From assembly GCA_947488905.1 (NCBI GenBank), contig CANLBJ010000001.1:868001-932000 (forward strand): 64,000 nucleotides of DNA, read 5' to 3'. This DNA comes from Ulvibacter algarum. GTDB taxonomy: Bacteria; Bacteroidota; Bacteroidia; Flavobacteriales; Flavobacteriaceae. Position numbers and translations under genes: made by a program. Positions 43,289 to 52,047 of this stretch are shown here, one piece after another. The number at the start of each line of letters is the position of its first letter. Positions within the stretch are counted from its first letter, which is position 1. Below the pieces are notes generated by a model, which saw only the letters and a list, made by a program, of their open reading frames with translations, did no database searches and was not told the origin of the DNA.

Positions 43289-44415
43289 AAACATTACAAT
43301 TAGTAAGAAAAGCAAATGAAGATTGGAAAACTATAGGTGAGACAAGAACTTTAAAAAACCCTTTGGTTTTAGTTTTTGGTGATCGTCTTTTATTAGAAGA
43401 TAAAAATATTTATGAAGAGGTTTCAAGTATGTTTCCTGATGGTGAGATTGTATTTGGTACTACTTGTGGAGAGATTGCTGCCGGTAAAGTTAATACTCAA
43501 AGTATCACAATCACAGCAATCGAATTTGAAAAAACTACATTTAAAATTGAAAAGCATAGCATTCTAGAAGAAGGCCTAGATAGCCAGAAAGCAGGATATA
43601 AAGCGGTAGAAAAACTAGATAAAGAAGGGATAAGCTATGTTATGGTTATCTCTGAAGGAAGTTTTGTAAACGGTAGTCACCTAGTAAAAGGAATGTCAGA
43701 TGCATTACCAGGAACACTTATGTCTGGTGCTCTTTGTGGGGATGATGGAAGATTTGAAAAAACGTTAGCATCTTATAATGAAAACCCAAAAGCAGGAGAA
43801 ATTGTTGTGATTGGTTTTTATGGAGAATCTTTTGAAGTTTCTTCTTCTATTTATGGCGGGTGGACCCCTTTTGGTCCTGAACGAATTATTACAAAATCTG
43901 AAAATAATGTGTTGTATGAAATAGACGGACAGCCTGCGCTAGACTTGTATAAAAAGTATCTTGGCGATAAAGCTGCAGATCTGCCAGAATCTGCACTTAT
44001 TTATCCATTAAATGTAAAGATTGTAAAAAATAAACACGCTTTTGTTAGATCAATTTTAAGTATTGATGAAGATGCTAATGCTATGGTTCTTGCCGGTGAT
44101 GTGCCAGAAGGATCTAAAGTACAGTTAATGATGACAAACGTAGATGATATTGCATCTGCATCAGAAACTGCTGCAAGACAAGCTATGGAAAATAGGAAAA
44201 GTAAACCAGAATTGGCTTTTTTAGTTAGCTGTATAGGTAGAAAACTAGTTTTAGATCAACGTATAGAAGAAGAAGTGGATGAGGTTTTAGATGTGGTTGG
44301 TGATGATGTTACTATTACTGGTCTCTATTCTTATGGCGAGATAGCTCCATTTCATGGAGAGTCTAGTTGTGAGCTTCATAATCAAACGATGACAATAACG
44401 CTTATTAGCGAATAA
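43285..44415 (+). CDS. FIST-domain sensor protein (possible NosP-type NO sensor)
   Basis: A 376-residue protein made of FIST_N (about 25-225: VFGTTCGEIAAG, LPGTLMSGALCGDDGRF) and FIST_C (about 230-370, ending YGEIAPFHGESSCELHNQT). FIST domains bind small ligands, and a subset, NosP, are heme-based nitric oxide sensors paired with histidine kinases that control biofilms. Conserved-looking His residues are His251 and His357/His365; which, if any, binds heme cannot be told here. It lies between two kinase genes, overlapping the first by four bases and one base before the second. Confidence 0.85.
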   Translation: MKTLQLVRKANEDWKTIGETRTLKNPLVLVFGDRLLLEDKNIYEEVSSMFPDGEIVFGTTCGEIAAGKVNTQSITITAIEFEKTTFKIEKHSILEEGLDSQKAGYKAVEKLDKEGISYVMVISEGSFVNGSHLVKGMSDALPGTLMSGALCGDDGRFEKTLASYNENPKAGEIVVIGFYGESFEVSSSIYGGWTPFGPERIITKSENNVLYEIDGQPALDLYKKYLGDKAADLPESALIYPLNVKIVKNKHAFVRSILSIDEDANAMVLAGDVPEGSKVQLMMTNVDDIASASETAARQAMENRKSKPELAFLVSCIGRKLVLDQRIEEEVDEVLDVVGDDVTITGLYSYGEIAPFHGESSCELHNQTMTITLISE

Positions 44416-44416
44416 T

Positions 44417-45472
44417 ATGAACACGCTCTTAAAAAGGCAAATAAGAAAATACTTTCCAGAAGAGTATTTAGCCGATAATAAGTTTAGTGATTTTTTAGAA
44501 GCAATAAGTAAATCTTATGATAATTCTGAAGAAAAAAATGTAATGACGCAACGTGCCATGAAGATCAGCTCTGATGAGTTGTTTGAGGTAAACGAGCAGT
44601 TGCGCGCAGAAACAATTGAACAAAAAGAATTATTAAATAACCTTAGACAGACATTAAAAACTTTAGGTTTTTTAGACGAAGAGACAGATGGTAGCCTAGA
44701 GGTTAAAAATCTAGAGTTAAATCCAAGGGTCTTAGCAAAAACTATTAGAGATCAAGCAGAGCAACTTGTTGAAGTTAATACCAAGCAAGAAAAACTATTA
44801 CAAGAATTAGCAGTGCAAAATCAAGAGTTAAATGATTACACACATATAGTTTCTCATGATTTAAAGACACCATTAAGGAGTATTGATACACTACTTAATT
44901 GGCTAAAGGAAGATCACTCTGAGGGTCTTAATGAAGAAGCGTTACGTTATTTAAATAACATAGAAGATCAAGTTGAAAAGATGGATGATCTTATTTCTGG
45001 CATTTTAAGATACTCTTCTATTGATAAAACTTTAAATAATGAAAAGACTTTAGACCTTAATGTTTTAGTTAAAGATATTGTTTCTAAAATCGCGGTGCCT
45101 TCAAACATTAATATTTCGGTACATAAACTACCTATGATTACTGCAGATGCATTTAAATTAACACAGTTATTTGAAAATTTAATATCTAATGCAATCGCAA
45201 GTATTGATAAAAAGACAGGTTTAATCAACATAGAGAGTGAAAGTATTGACGGTTTCTGGAAATTCTCTGTCACAGATAACGGTGTTGGTATAAAAGAAGC
45301 CTATTTTGATAAGATTTTTGAAGTTTTTCAAAAACTAGAAAATGATAGTCCATCTACAGGTATTGGTCTGTCAATAGTTAAAAAAATCGTTACTCATTAT
45401 GGAGGGGTTGTTTGGTTAGAAAGCCAAGAAAACGTTGGTACAACCTTTTATTTTACTTTAAAAAAAGACTAA
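44417..45472 (+). CDS. Histidine kinase, presumed FIST-protein partner
   Basis: A 351-residue soluble kinase. The first 65 residues (LLKRQIRKYFPEEYL, FLEAISKSYDNSEEK, KISSDELFEVNEQL) form a domain often seen in kinases beside FIST genes. A coiled coil (about 60-140) leads to the HisKA domain with phosphoacceptor His147 (THIVSHDLKTPLR) and an intact ATPase domain (NLISNAIAS, DNGVGIKE, GIGLSIVKKI). Its kinase core is closely similar to that of the other kinase in the operon (both end TTFYFTLKK), suggesting duplication. Its stop shares one base with the Hpt start. Confidence 0.9.
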   Translation: MNTLLKRQIRKYFPEEYLADNKFSDFLEAISKSYDNSEEKNVMTQRAMKISSDELFEVNEQLRAETIEQKELLNNLRQTLKTLGFLDEETDGSLEVKNLELNPRVLAKTIRDQAEQLVEVNTKQEKLLQELAVQNQELNDYTHIVSHDLKTPLRSIDTLLNWLKEDHSEGLNEEALRYLNNIEDQVEKMDDLISGILRYSSIDKTLNNEKTLDLNVLVKDIVSKIAVPSNINISVHKLPMITADAFKLTQLFENLISNAIASIDKKTGLINIESESIDGFWKFSVTDNGVGIKEAYFDKIFEVFQKLENDSPSTGIGLSIVKKIVTHYGGVVWLESQENVGTTFYFTLKKD

Positions 45473-45789
45473 TGGAGCAACCTAATTTTTCTTATATAGA
45501 CGCCTTGTCTGGAGGCGATGAAGCTTTTAAACTAAAGCTAATAGCGATAGTAAAAGAAGAGCTTCCGGTAGAGATTGATGTGTATGTTGCTAATATGAAA
45601 ATAAAAAATTTTCAAGAAGCTGCAGAAAATGTGCATAAACTTAAACATAAAATCAGTATTTTGGGTTTAGAAACGAGTTATGAATTAGCTGTTAACTTTG
45701 AAGAAAACTTAAAAGAGAACTCTCTTGAGTTAAAAGAAGAGTTTGACGCTATATTAAAAGAGATGCTTCGTTTTATAAATACACTATAA
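45472..45789 (+). CDS. Histidine phosphotransfer (Hpt) protein
   Basis: A 105-residue helical protein with phosphoacceptor His55 in ENVHKLKHKISILGL (the HxLKxxxxxLG pattern). It relays phosphate between receiver domains. The ATG at 45472 is used, sharing one base with the preceding kinase stop (TAATG); a longer reading would overlap that kinase gene by 60 bases. Its presence in an operon with a CheY-like protein and a LytTR regulator argues for a multistep phosphorelay. Confidence 0.85.
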   Translation: MEQPNFSYIDALSGGDEAFKLKLIAIVKEELPVEIDVYVANMKIKNFQEAAENVHKLKHKISILGLETSYELAVNFEENLKENSLELKEEFDAILKEMLRFINTL

Positions 45790-45798
45790 TAAACTGTT

Positions 45799-46527
45799 AT
45801 GATGAAATGTATTATTGTTGATGACGAGACTGCAGCAAGAATGATTATTGAGCACCTTTGCTCTAATGTTGATACACTAGAGGTAATAGGTGAGTTCCCT
45901 AATGCTATGCAGGCGATTAAATTTCTCAACAAGAATGAAGTAGATGTAATCTTCTTAGATATTCATATGCCAGATTTTACTGGTTTTGACTTCATTGATT
46001 CTTTAAAGAACCCGCCAAGGGTTGTACTTACCACCTCAGATAAAAACTTTGCTATCGAGGCATTTGAGTACGATTGTATTGTAGATTATTTAGTAAAGCC
46101 AGTACTGCTACCTCGTTTTTTAAAGGCGGTGCAAAAAATTGAAAGTTTTATACCTGTTACAGAGACGGTTGCAACACCTACGCCTATTTCAAAAACAACC
46201 GCAGAGCCTACTTCAAAAACAGAGCTTTATGTTAATATAGATAGACGACTAGTTAAAATTGATTTTGAAAAAATTTATCTAGTAGAAGCAAAGGGAGATT
46301 ACATTTTAATTAAAACCGAAGGTAAGAACTATACCGTACATTCAACTTTAAAGAAAATTGAAGAAAAGTTATCTGGTAGTTCTTTTTTAAAAGTACACCG
46401 TTCTTATATTATCAACATTGATAAAATCATTGATATTGAAGATAATAGTATTTTAATCGCAAAAGATGTTATCCCTATAAGTAGATCTAATAGACCAGAA
46501 TTAATGAAAAGGCTCAATCTTTTATAG
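45799..46527 (+). CDS. LytTR-family response regulator
   Basis: A 242-residue transcription regulator. The receiver domain (residues 1-120) has Asp54 in IFLDIHMPDFTG and Lys in DYLVKPVLLPRF; a linker rich in Thr and Pro (about 120-145) leads to the LytTR DNA-binding domain (YVNIDRRLVKIDFEKIYLVE, then VHRSYIINIDKIIDIE). LytTR proteins bind pairs of short direct repeats about two helical turns apart. It is the last gene and sole DNA-binding output of this operon, and 21-bp-spaced repeats occur at the operon's own promoter and at three polysaccharide promoters. Confidence 0.92.
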   Translation: MMKCIIVDDETAARMIIEHLCSNVDTLEVIGEFPNAMQAIKFLNKNEVDVIFLDIHMPDFTGFDFIDSLKNPPRVVLTTSDKNFAIEAFEYDCIVDYLVKPVLLPRFLKAVQKIESFIPVTETVATPTPISKTTAEPTSKTELYVNIDRRLVKIDFEKIYLVEAKGDYILIKTEGKNYTVHSTLKKIEEKLSGSSFLKVHRSYIINIDKIIDIEDNSILIAKDVIPISRSNRPELMKRLNLL

Positions 46528-46642
46528 TCTTTTTTTAACCTAATACCTTTTAAAAATAATAGATGCAAGCGCTCACTTTTAAATAAGATTGAATGCTTAA
46601 ATGCTACTTATTTAGTTTTAAGTCTTTAGAATACCATTTACT

Positions 46643-46699
46643 GTCGATGAATGGAATTTTACTAAAGATTAAAATACTCTTATCTGACCTTAACTTGCA
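46643..46699 (+). promoter_or_regulatory. Promoter region of the TPR/beta-barrel gene with a reverse copy of the regulon motif
   Basis: CCATTCATCGAC lies on the minus strand at 46654-46643, the same 12-mer as at the neighbouring promoters (CCAYTCRTCKAY). TTAACTTGCA (46690-46699) would be the -7 region, 17 bases before the ATG. Unlike sites 1-4 the box is reversed and not on the 84/63/42 grid, so regulation by the same factor is less certain. Confidence 0.4.
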
Positions 46700-46716
46700 A
46701 TTGTAAAATAGCAAGA

Positions 46717-48741
46717 ATGAAAACACTACAGATTATTATCGTTTTATTAGGCCTAACAGTGCAAGCTCAAAATATGGATGCTGGGTTCACTTATCTTGAA
46801 AAAGGTAACTGGAATGAAGCAGTTACATTTTTTGAGGATGTTCTAGAAGAATATCCAGAAAATAAAACAGCTACCCTTTGTTATGCAAGAGCCGTTGGTT
46901 TATCTGGAAATCCAGATGAGGCTGCTGTGCTTTTTACTTCTTTATTAGAAACATATCCAGGAGATTTTGAAATTCAATTAAACCTTGCAGAGTCTTTATT
47001 ATGGAGAGAGAAATATGAAGAGGCAGAAACTTTTTATTTAAAACTAGTAGCTAAACAAGCAACAAGCTTTCCTGCATTATTAGGTTTAGCAAATACATAC
47101 TCAAATCTAAAAAAATATGAATCTGCTTTAGATCTTGTAAATAGAGCGCTTACAGTTGATCCAGAAAATATAGGAGCAAAGACAAGTAGAAAGTATATAA
47201 AGTTAGGCTTAGCTTCTCAGTTAATTAAAAATTACAATCAAGAAGAGGCTATCAAGTTACTTAATGAAAACTGTGTAGACTTTCCTGGTGATAAAGAATC
47301 ACTAGGTATGTTAGCAGAGTTATATATGACTCAAAAGAATTTTGAAAAAGCAAATGAAACATATCGTTCTATTAACGATAGTGTAGTTTTATATAGAGGT
47401 ATATCACTAGTTGCTCATAAAATGTTTAAAGATAAAAATGCAATAGCTTATGCTCAAAATGGTGTAGATTTTTCTGTAAAGAATGACTCTACTAAATACT
47501 TACAAGCAAGCGAGCGTTTAGTGCAAGCACTTGTATGGGGCGGTAAATATGGTCAAGCAACAAAAGCTATTGAAGACTTAAAATTAAATTACCCTAATAA
47601 TACTACTGTTCTAGCTCTTGAAGCAACTGTAGGGATGTACACAGCAAAGTTTGCTAAGAGTATTGAACATTATGAAGATATACTAGCAATAGACAGTACT
47701 TCTTTTGACGGTAACTTAGGTATTGCTAATGCTTATAGAGCAAAAGGAGAAAGAACAATTGCATTAAATTATGCAAACAAAACGCTTGAGTTTTACGCAG
47801 ATCAAAAAGATGCAAAAACTTTAATCGCAACTATTAATAACGAAATGCTTCCAGAAGTTCAAGTAAGAGGAGCTATGACTGTAGATAATGGTGATAATAA
47901 AGCTTGGTCTTACGGGGCTACTTTAAATATTCCATTTACAGAGCGATTTAAGACCTTCTTTTCTTACGCCTATAGAACAACAACTAACAGTACTATTAAT
48001 ACAATGGCAAACAGTACACAGTTTACAGCGGGTGGTACTTACCGTGTAGTAAATAACGTGAAAATTCATTCTTCATTAAGTTTAATAAATGCAAATGCAA
48101 ACTCTGAAGAGTATTCTAATGTTAATGGAGCATTAAAAGTTACTGCAAGACCATTACCTAATCAGTTTTTAAGCGTAGGGTATAACAGAGAATTACAAGA
48201 CTTTAATGCAAGTTTGATAGAAGAAAAAATATTTATGAATAACTATAATGTGAGTCATAATATTAGTTCAAATTTTGGTTTAGGATGGTACACTTCTTAC
48301 ACATACACTTCACAAACAGATACAAATAAGCGTAATTTATTATTCACGTCTCTATACTATAACCTAACTAAGCGCCCAGCAATAAAAGCCGGTATTAATT
48401 ATCAGTATATGGGGTTTTCAAAGCAAGTACCTACTTTATACTTTAGTCCTTCAAAATACCAATCTGTAGAGGTATTTGCAGAAGCAAACGGAAAGATAGG
48501 AGCTTTTACTTATATGGTAAATAGTGCTTTTGGTAATCAGTTTGTAGAGAATGATGACGCAACTTCACTTTTTAGAATTGAAGCTAAGACAGGGTTTAAA
48601 ATAGCAAAAAACCTTTTAGGATCTGTGTATGGTAAGTATAGTAATATAGCGTCTGCTACTGCTTCTGGCTTCTCTTTTACAGAGGTTGGTTTTCAAGTAT
48701 CTTGGAAAATAGGTAAAAAGAAGACTAATACTACTAAGTAA
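46717..48741 (+). CDS. TPR and outer-membrane beta-barrel protein, polysaccharide-export type
   Basis: A 674-residue exported protein. The signal peptide is MKTLQIIIVLLGLTVQAQ. Residues 20-380 are about ten TPR units (for example AVTFFEDVLEEYPENKTATL). Residues 385-674 are beta-strands of an outer-membrane barrel (SYGATLNIPFTERFKTFFSY, ending FTEVGFQVSWKI), like the YaiO family. TPR domain plus C-terminal barrel is the plan of the exopolysaccharide export porins PgaA, BcsC and PelB. Given the following flippase and glycosyltransferase genes, it likely exports the same polymer; sequence identity to those porins is not claimed. Confidence 0.78.
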   Translation: MKTLQIIIVLLGLTVQAQNMDAGFTYLEKGNWNEAVTFFEDVLEEYPENKTATLCYARAVGLSGNPDEAAVLFTSLLETYPGDFEIQLNLAESLLWREKYEEAETFYLKLVAKQATSFPALLGLANTYSNLKKYESALDLVNRALTVDPENIGAKTSRKYIKLGLASQLIKNYNQEEAIKLLNENCVDFPGDKESLGMLAELYMTQKNFEKANETYRSINDSVVLYRGISLVAHKMFKDKNAIAYAQNGVDFSVKNDSTKYLQASERLVQALVWGGKYGQATKAIEDLKLNYPNNTTVLALEATVGMYTAKFAKSIEHYEDILAIDSTSFDGNLGIANAYRAKGERTIALNYANKTLEFYADQKDAKTLIATINNEMLPEVQVRGAMTVDNGDNKAWSYGATLNIPFTERFKTFFSYAYRTTTNSTINTMANSTQFTAGGTYRVVNNVKIHSSLSLINANANSEEYSNVNGALKVTARPLPNQFLSVGYNRELQDFNASLIEEKIFMNNYNVSHNISSNFGLGWYTSYTYTSQTDTNKRNLLFTSLYYNLTKRPAIKAGINYQYMGFSKQVPTLYFSPSKYQSVEVFAEANGKIGAFTYMVNSAFGNQFVENDDATSLFRIEAKTGFKIAKNLLGSVYGKYSNIASATASGFSFTEVGFQVSWKIGKKKTNTTK

Positions 48742-48768
48742 AAAAAAGAGCTTAAAGAAGGTAAATTA

Positions 48769-48840
48769 CCATTCGTCTACAGCAAAGCCTCGTTCATCTA
48801 ACTTGCCCAATTTAAAGTAGAAAGTCTCCCGATATTTGCA
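48769..48840 (+). promoter_or_regulatory. Promoter with 21-bp-spaced regulon boxes (site 2)
   Basis: TCGTCTA (48773-48779) and TCATCTA (48794-48800) are direct repeats 21 bp apart, lying exactly 63 and 42 bp before TTGCA at 48836. The -7 element is GATATTTG (48831-48838). The first box is in CCATTCGTCTAC (48769-48780). It drives the 36-residue ORF, the STAS gene and probably the flippase gene. Confidence 0.72.
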
Positions 48841-48861
48841 TCAGAAACAAACATCAATATT

Positions 48862-48972
48862 ATGACAACTACAAATTACAATAATTGCTTACAAGTAATA
48901 TACAGAGCAGAAAAGGCTCCAACAGAAAACACAATGACTGTTGTTTACAGAAACCCAAATAACAAATTATAA
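48862..48972 (+). CDS. Small ORF of 36 codons at the head of the STAS/flippase operon
   Basis: ATG at 48862 opens a 36-residue peptide (MTTTNYNNCLQVIYRAEKAP, ending YRNPNNKL) that stops 21 bases before the STAS gene. It starts about 17-20 bases after the presumed transcription start, so it is the first ORF met by ribosomes on this transcript. It has one Cys and no membrane segment. It is unlike anything I recognise; it could be a real small protein or a leader peptide. Confidence 0.45.
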   Translation: MTTTNYNNCLQVIYRAEKAPTENTMTVVYRNPNNKL

Positions 48973-48993
48973 TCTTAAAAAACAATATATATT

Positions 48994-49290
48994 ATGTCAC
49001 TAAAAATCACAAAAGACCAAAACGAAGTTGCACTTAAAGGAAACTTAACTGCTAACACTATTTTTCAAATAAGAAGATATTGCACAGCTTTATTAGACCA
49101 AAACACTTCATTACACTTAGACTTATCAGGATTAGATCAACTAGATGTATCTGCAGCAATTATGCTAAGAGATTTACAGATAGAAGCATATAAGTTAGAT
49201 AAATCATTTACAGTAACTAACGGTCAGAATGAAAAAATAGTAGGTGCATTTAGAATGCTAGATCACCAAGTATTACAAATTGCTGCCTAA
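48994..49290 (+). CDS. STAS-domain protein (anti-sigma-factor-antagonist-like)
   Basis: A 98-residue STAS domain: LKGNLTANTIFQIRRYCTALL, LHLDLSGLDQLDVSAAIMLRDL and FTVTNGQNEKIVGAFRML. Ser53 in LDVSAA occupies the position phosphorylated in SpoIIAA-type antagonists. STAS proteins work by reversible phosphorylation with an anti-sigma kinase; none is encoded nearby. Its place in a polysaccharide operon recalls STAS control of biofilm genes in other phyla, for example SypA of Vibrio fischeri. It lies 11 bases before the flippase gene. Confidence 0.87.
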   Translation: MSLKITKDQNEVALKGNLTANTIFQIRRYCTALLDQNTSLHLDLSGLDQLDVSAAIMLRDLQIEAYKLDKSFTVTNGQNEKIVGAFRMLDHQVLQIAA

Positions 49291-49301
49291 CCTTAAATAA
49301 G

Positions 49302-50555
49302 ATGCAGACATTAACACGTAAATTAGGAATTAACATAAGCCCAGAAACATTCTTTGTTTTGAGTAGCTTTATAGTAAACGGAGGTAACTACCTTTATAAT
49401 TTACTAATGGGACGTTATTTAGGCCCAGAAGTGTTTGCAGATGTCGCGATACTAATCACATTACTACTAGTAATTTCTTTTGTCGCTATGACATTTCAAG
49501 TGGTGGTATCAAAATTCACTGTTGAGTTTGATGCTTCGGAAATAGCTTCATTTAAAAAATGGGTGCTACAAAGAGCCACTACAGTAGGCTTAGTTTTAGG
49601 TGCGGCTACCATAATTTTTGCCAAAGACCTTCAGCTCTTTTTTAACACAACATCTTCTTCAATGTTCCTGTTTTTTGGAATAGGAATCCCAGTTTATTTT
49701 ATTACAAGTGTACATAGAGGTAGCTTACAGGGGAGTGATAACTTCAAGTTACTATCTGGTTCATATCAAATGGAAATGTGGGTACGTTTAATAGGTACTT
49801 TTTCATTACTATTTATTTTTGGTCTTAACCCAATACAGAGTGTTGCAATAGCCATCGCAGTTTCTTTTGTCGCTGGCCTATTTCCGTGGAAAAAAAATAC
49901 TACTACTACAACTACCATTAAGTCGCTGCCTAAATTGTCTAGCGCACATAAAAAACAAATTAAAACATTTTTCTTACTTACCGCATTTTATGAATGCACA
50001 CAGATTATCTGCAACAATAGTGATATCCTATTAGTAAAACACTTTTTTGACGCTACAGAAGCTGGCTTGTATGCATCTTTAGCTCTTATAGGTAGAGTGA
50101 TCTATTTTATAACCTGGATGTTTGTAATGTTACTATTACCTAAAGTAGTTTCATTGAGAAAACAAGGCGAAGCTACAGCGCCACTATTAATGAAATATGT
50201 AGGTTACATTAGCGTTTTTGCCTTAGTAATAACAACATTAGCATTTTTGTTTCCGCAGACGGCTGTCTTATTACTTTTTGGAGATGCCTTTACAAGTATC
50301 GCAAACCTATTAGGATGGTATGCACTTGCTACCTCTCTTTTTGCAATATCAAACATATTTGCTTACTACTTTCTTTCTTTAGATAAATATATGCCTATTC
50401 TTTTTTCTGGTATAATGGGAATAGCTCAAGTAGTTTTGATAGTGTTTTTTCACGATAGTTTATTTCAAGTTGTGCTTATGCAGATTATTGCAATGGCGGT
50501 ACTTTTATTATTACAACTAGCATACTTTTATAAAAAGATACTTTCTAGTTTTTAA
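49302..50555 (+). CDS. Polysaccharide flippase-type membrane protein (Wzx/PelG-like superfamily)
   Basis: A 417-residue protein with about 12 hydrophobic segments, starting FVLSSFIVNGGNYLYNLLMGRYLGPEVF, the classic first helix of polysaccharide biosynthesis (MATE/MOP superfamily) transporters. HFFDATEAGLYASLALIGRVIYF marks the start of the second half. It moves a lipid-linked or nascent glycan across the inner membrane. It follows the STAS gene by 11 bases and is followed by a hairpin terminator. Confidence 0.85.
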   Translation: MQTLTRKLGINISPETFFVLSSFIVNGGNYLYNLLMGRYLGPEVFADVAILITLLLVISFVAMTFQVVVSKFTVEFDASEIASFKKWVLQRATTVGLVLGAATIIFAKDLQLFFNTTSSSMFLFFGIGIPVYFITSVHRGSLQGSDNFKLLSGSYQMEMWVRLIGTFSLLFIFGLNPIQSVAIAIAVSFVAGLFPWKKNTTTTTTIKSLPKLSSAHKKQIKTFFLLTAFYECTQIICNNSDILLVKHFFDATEAGLYASLALIGRVIYFITWMFVMLLLPKVVSLRKQGEATAPLLMKYVGYISVFALVITTLAFLFPQTAVLLLFGDAFTSIANLLGWYALATSLFAISNIFAYYFLSLDKYMPILFSGIMGIAQVVLIVFFHDSLFQVVLMQIIAMAVLLLLQLAYFYKKILSSF

Positions 50556-50591
50556 CTCATTAAATACACATTAAGTGTACTATTATTTTTG

Positions 50592-50640
50592 CCCTTTAAA
50601 GGTGGCTTGGTTTTACCAGGTTCTCTTTAAAGGGTTTTCT
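50592..50640 (+). terminator. Hairpin terminator after the flippase gene
   Basis: CCCTTTAAAG (50592-50601) pairs with CTTTAAAGGG (50625-50634), with an inner imperfect CTTGG/CCAGG stem, and TTTT follows. It lies 37 bases after the flippase stop and separates it from the promoter of the next glycosyltransferase gene. Confidence 0.75.
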
Positions 50641-50715
50641 AGTTTAAGGCTATCAAAGGGCTGGGGCTGTAAAACCTGATAATAGTGTCAATATTTAATA
50701 TGTCGTTAAACGGTA

Positions 50716-50804
50716 TTGTCTATAGTTAATTTCCACTCATCTATACCAACTTACCGTCTACCGATTCTGCTCAATTTAAACCTCTTAACCTCCGCATCTT
50801 TGCA
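50716..50804 (+). promoter_or_regulatory. Promoter with 21-bp-spaced regulon boxes (site 3)
   Basis: TTGTCTA (50716-50722) and TCATCTA (50737-50743) are 21 bp apart and lie exactly 84 and 63 bp before TTGCA at 50800; the -7 element is CATCTTTG (50795-50802). The second box is within CCACTCATCTAT (50733-50744). A further TACCGTCTACCG (50752-50763) is nearby but off the grid. The glycosyltransferase ATG follows 34 bases after the -7 region, which fixes its start at 50839. Confidence 0.72.
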
Positions 50805-50838
50805 GTGTAAACAAACAATAACACTTAAAAATTTAAAG

Positions 50839-52044
50839 ATGAAATTAGGAATTGTAACAGCGTATCCGCCAAGTAAAGTAACATTAAATGAGTATGCTTT
50901 TTATTTGGTAAAAAACTTTAGACAACACGAAGAACTGTCTGAGATTATTTTATACACAGACGCAACAGAAGAAGAAGCGGCTATTAACTTTGAAGGTCAC
51001 GGATGTAAAATAACAGTAAAACAATGCTGGAAATTTAATAGCTACACAAATGTACTTTCTATAGATAAAGCGATCAATGAAACACAACCAGATGCGGTTC
51101 TTTATAACCTTCAATTTATGAAGTTTGGTGACAAAAAAATAGCAGCGGCTTTAGGTCTTTTTTCTCCTTGGATGACAAAATTAAAAGGAATTAAAACTAC
51201 TGTATTATTACATAACATATTAGAAATGGTAGATCTTTCTAGCGCTGGTTTTACTCAAAATAAATTTAAAGCTAGAATCTTAAATGGTATAGGAAACGTT
51301 CTTACTCGTGTTATCTTAAAAGCAGACACGGTTGCTGTAACAATGGATAAATATGTGACAATACTACAAGACAAGTATAAAGCAGACAACATAACATTAA
51401 TACCTCACGGTACTTTTGAGATCCCAGCAGAGCCGTCTTATAAGTTAGATAAAGGGCCTAAGCAAATTATGACTTTTGGAAAGTTTGGTACCTACAAGAA
51501 AATTGAAGCGATGATTGAGGCTGTTGCCATTGTAAGAGAAGAAACTAAAGAAGATTTAGAGATTGTAATTGCAGGAACAGATAACCCTAACACACCAGGT
51601 TATTTAGCAGGTGTAGAAAAGCAATATGCAGATATGCCTAACTTAAGGTTTACTGGTTATGTAGAAGAAGAAGATGTGCCAGTAATATTTGGAGAGGCTG
51701 CAATGGTTGTTTTTCCTTATACTTCTACAACGGGAAGCTCAGGTGTATTGCACCAAGCAGGTAGTTTTGGTAAAGCCGTTGTTATGCCAGATCTTGGAGA
51801 CTTAAGTTTACTTGTTAAAGATGAAGGATATGAAGGAGAATTTTTTGAGCCAACTTGCACAAAAAGTCTTGCATCTGCCATTAAAAAATTAGTTTTAGAT
51901 GATAGCTATAGAAATGCAATAGCAAAGAAAAATTATCAAGCTGCAACTGCATTACCTATGAGTGAGATTACAAGAAGATACATTAATACATTTAGAGAGA
52001 TACAACTAGATACTACAGCTTATGAATTTGATGTAGCTGCATAA
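50839..52044 (+). CDS. Glycosyltransferase family 4-type (GT-B) enzyme
   Basis: A 401-residue GT-B enzyme. The N-terminal LGIVTAYPPSKVTLNEYAFYL is the acceptor-side glycine loop, and the C-terminal domain holds KQIMTFGKFGTYKKIEAMIEA, LRFTGYVEEEDVPVIFGEA and the donor-binding FPYTSTTGSSGVLHQAGSFGKA. The family transfers a sugar from a nucleotide donor with retention. ATG 50839 is chosen because the promoter elements end at 50804; a longer reading begins inside the operator. It probably assembles the polymer exported by this locus. Confidence 0.88.
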   Translation: MKLGIVTAYPPSKVTLNEYAFYLVKNFRQHEELSEIILYTDATEEEAAINFEGHGCKITVKQCWKFNSYTNVLSIDKAINETQPDAVLYNLQFMKFGDKKIAAALGLFSPWMTKLKGIKTTVLLHNILEMVDLSSAGFTQNKFKARILNGIGNVLTRVILKADTVAVTMDKYVTILQDKYKADNITLIPHGTFEIPAEPSYKLDKGPKQIMTFGKFGTYKKIEAMIEAVAIVREETKEDLEIVIAGTDNPNTPGYLAGVEKQYADMPNLRFTGYVEEEDVPVIFGEAAMVVFPYTSTTGSSGVLHQAGSFGKAVVMPDLGDLSLLVKDEGYEGEFFEPTCTKSLASAIKKLVLDDSYRNAIAKKNYQAATALPMSEITRRYINTFREIQLDTTAYEFDVAA

Positions 52045-52047
52045 TTA

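Noticed and set aside
46611-46699. The promoter at 46.7 kb as a fifth member of the 21-bp grid regulon
   Set aside because: It has the 12-mer CCATTCATCGAC only in reverse and no boxes at 84, 63 or 42 bp before its TTGCA. It is listed as a weak candidate, not counted among the four grid sites.
50716-50838. An extended N-terminus of the glycosyltransferase beginning at 50716
   Set aside because: The extension would start inside the regulon boxes and upstream of the -7 region, and its sequence has no similarity to the GT-B fold. The ATG at 50839 is used.
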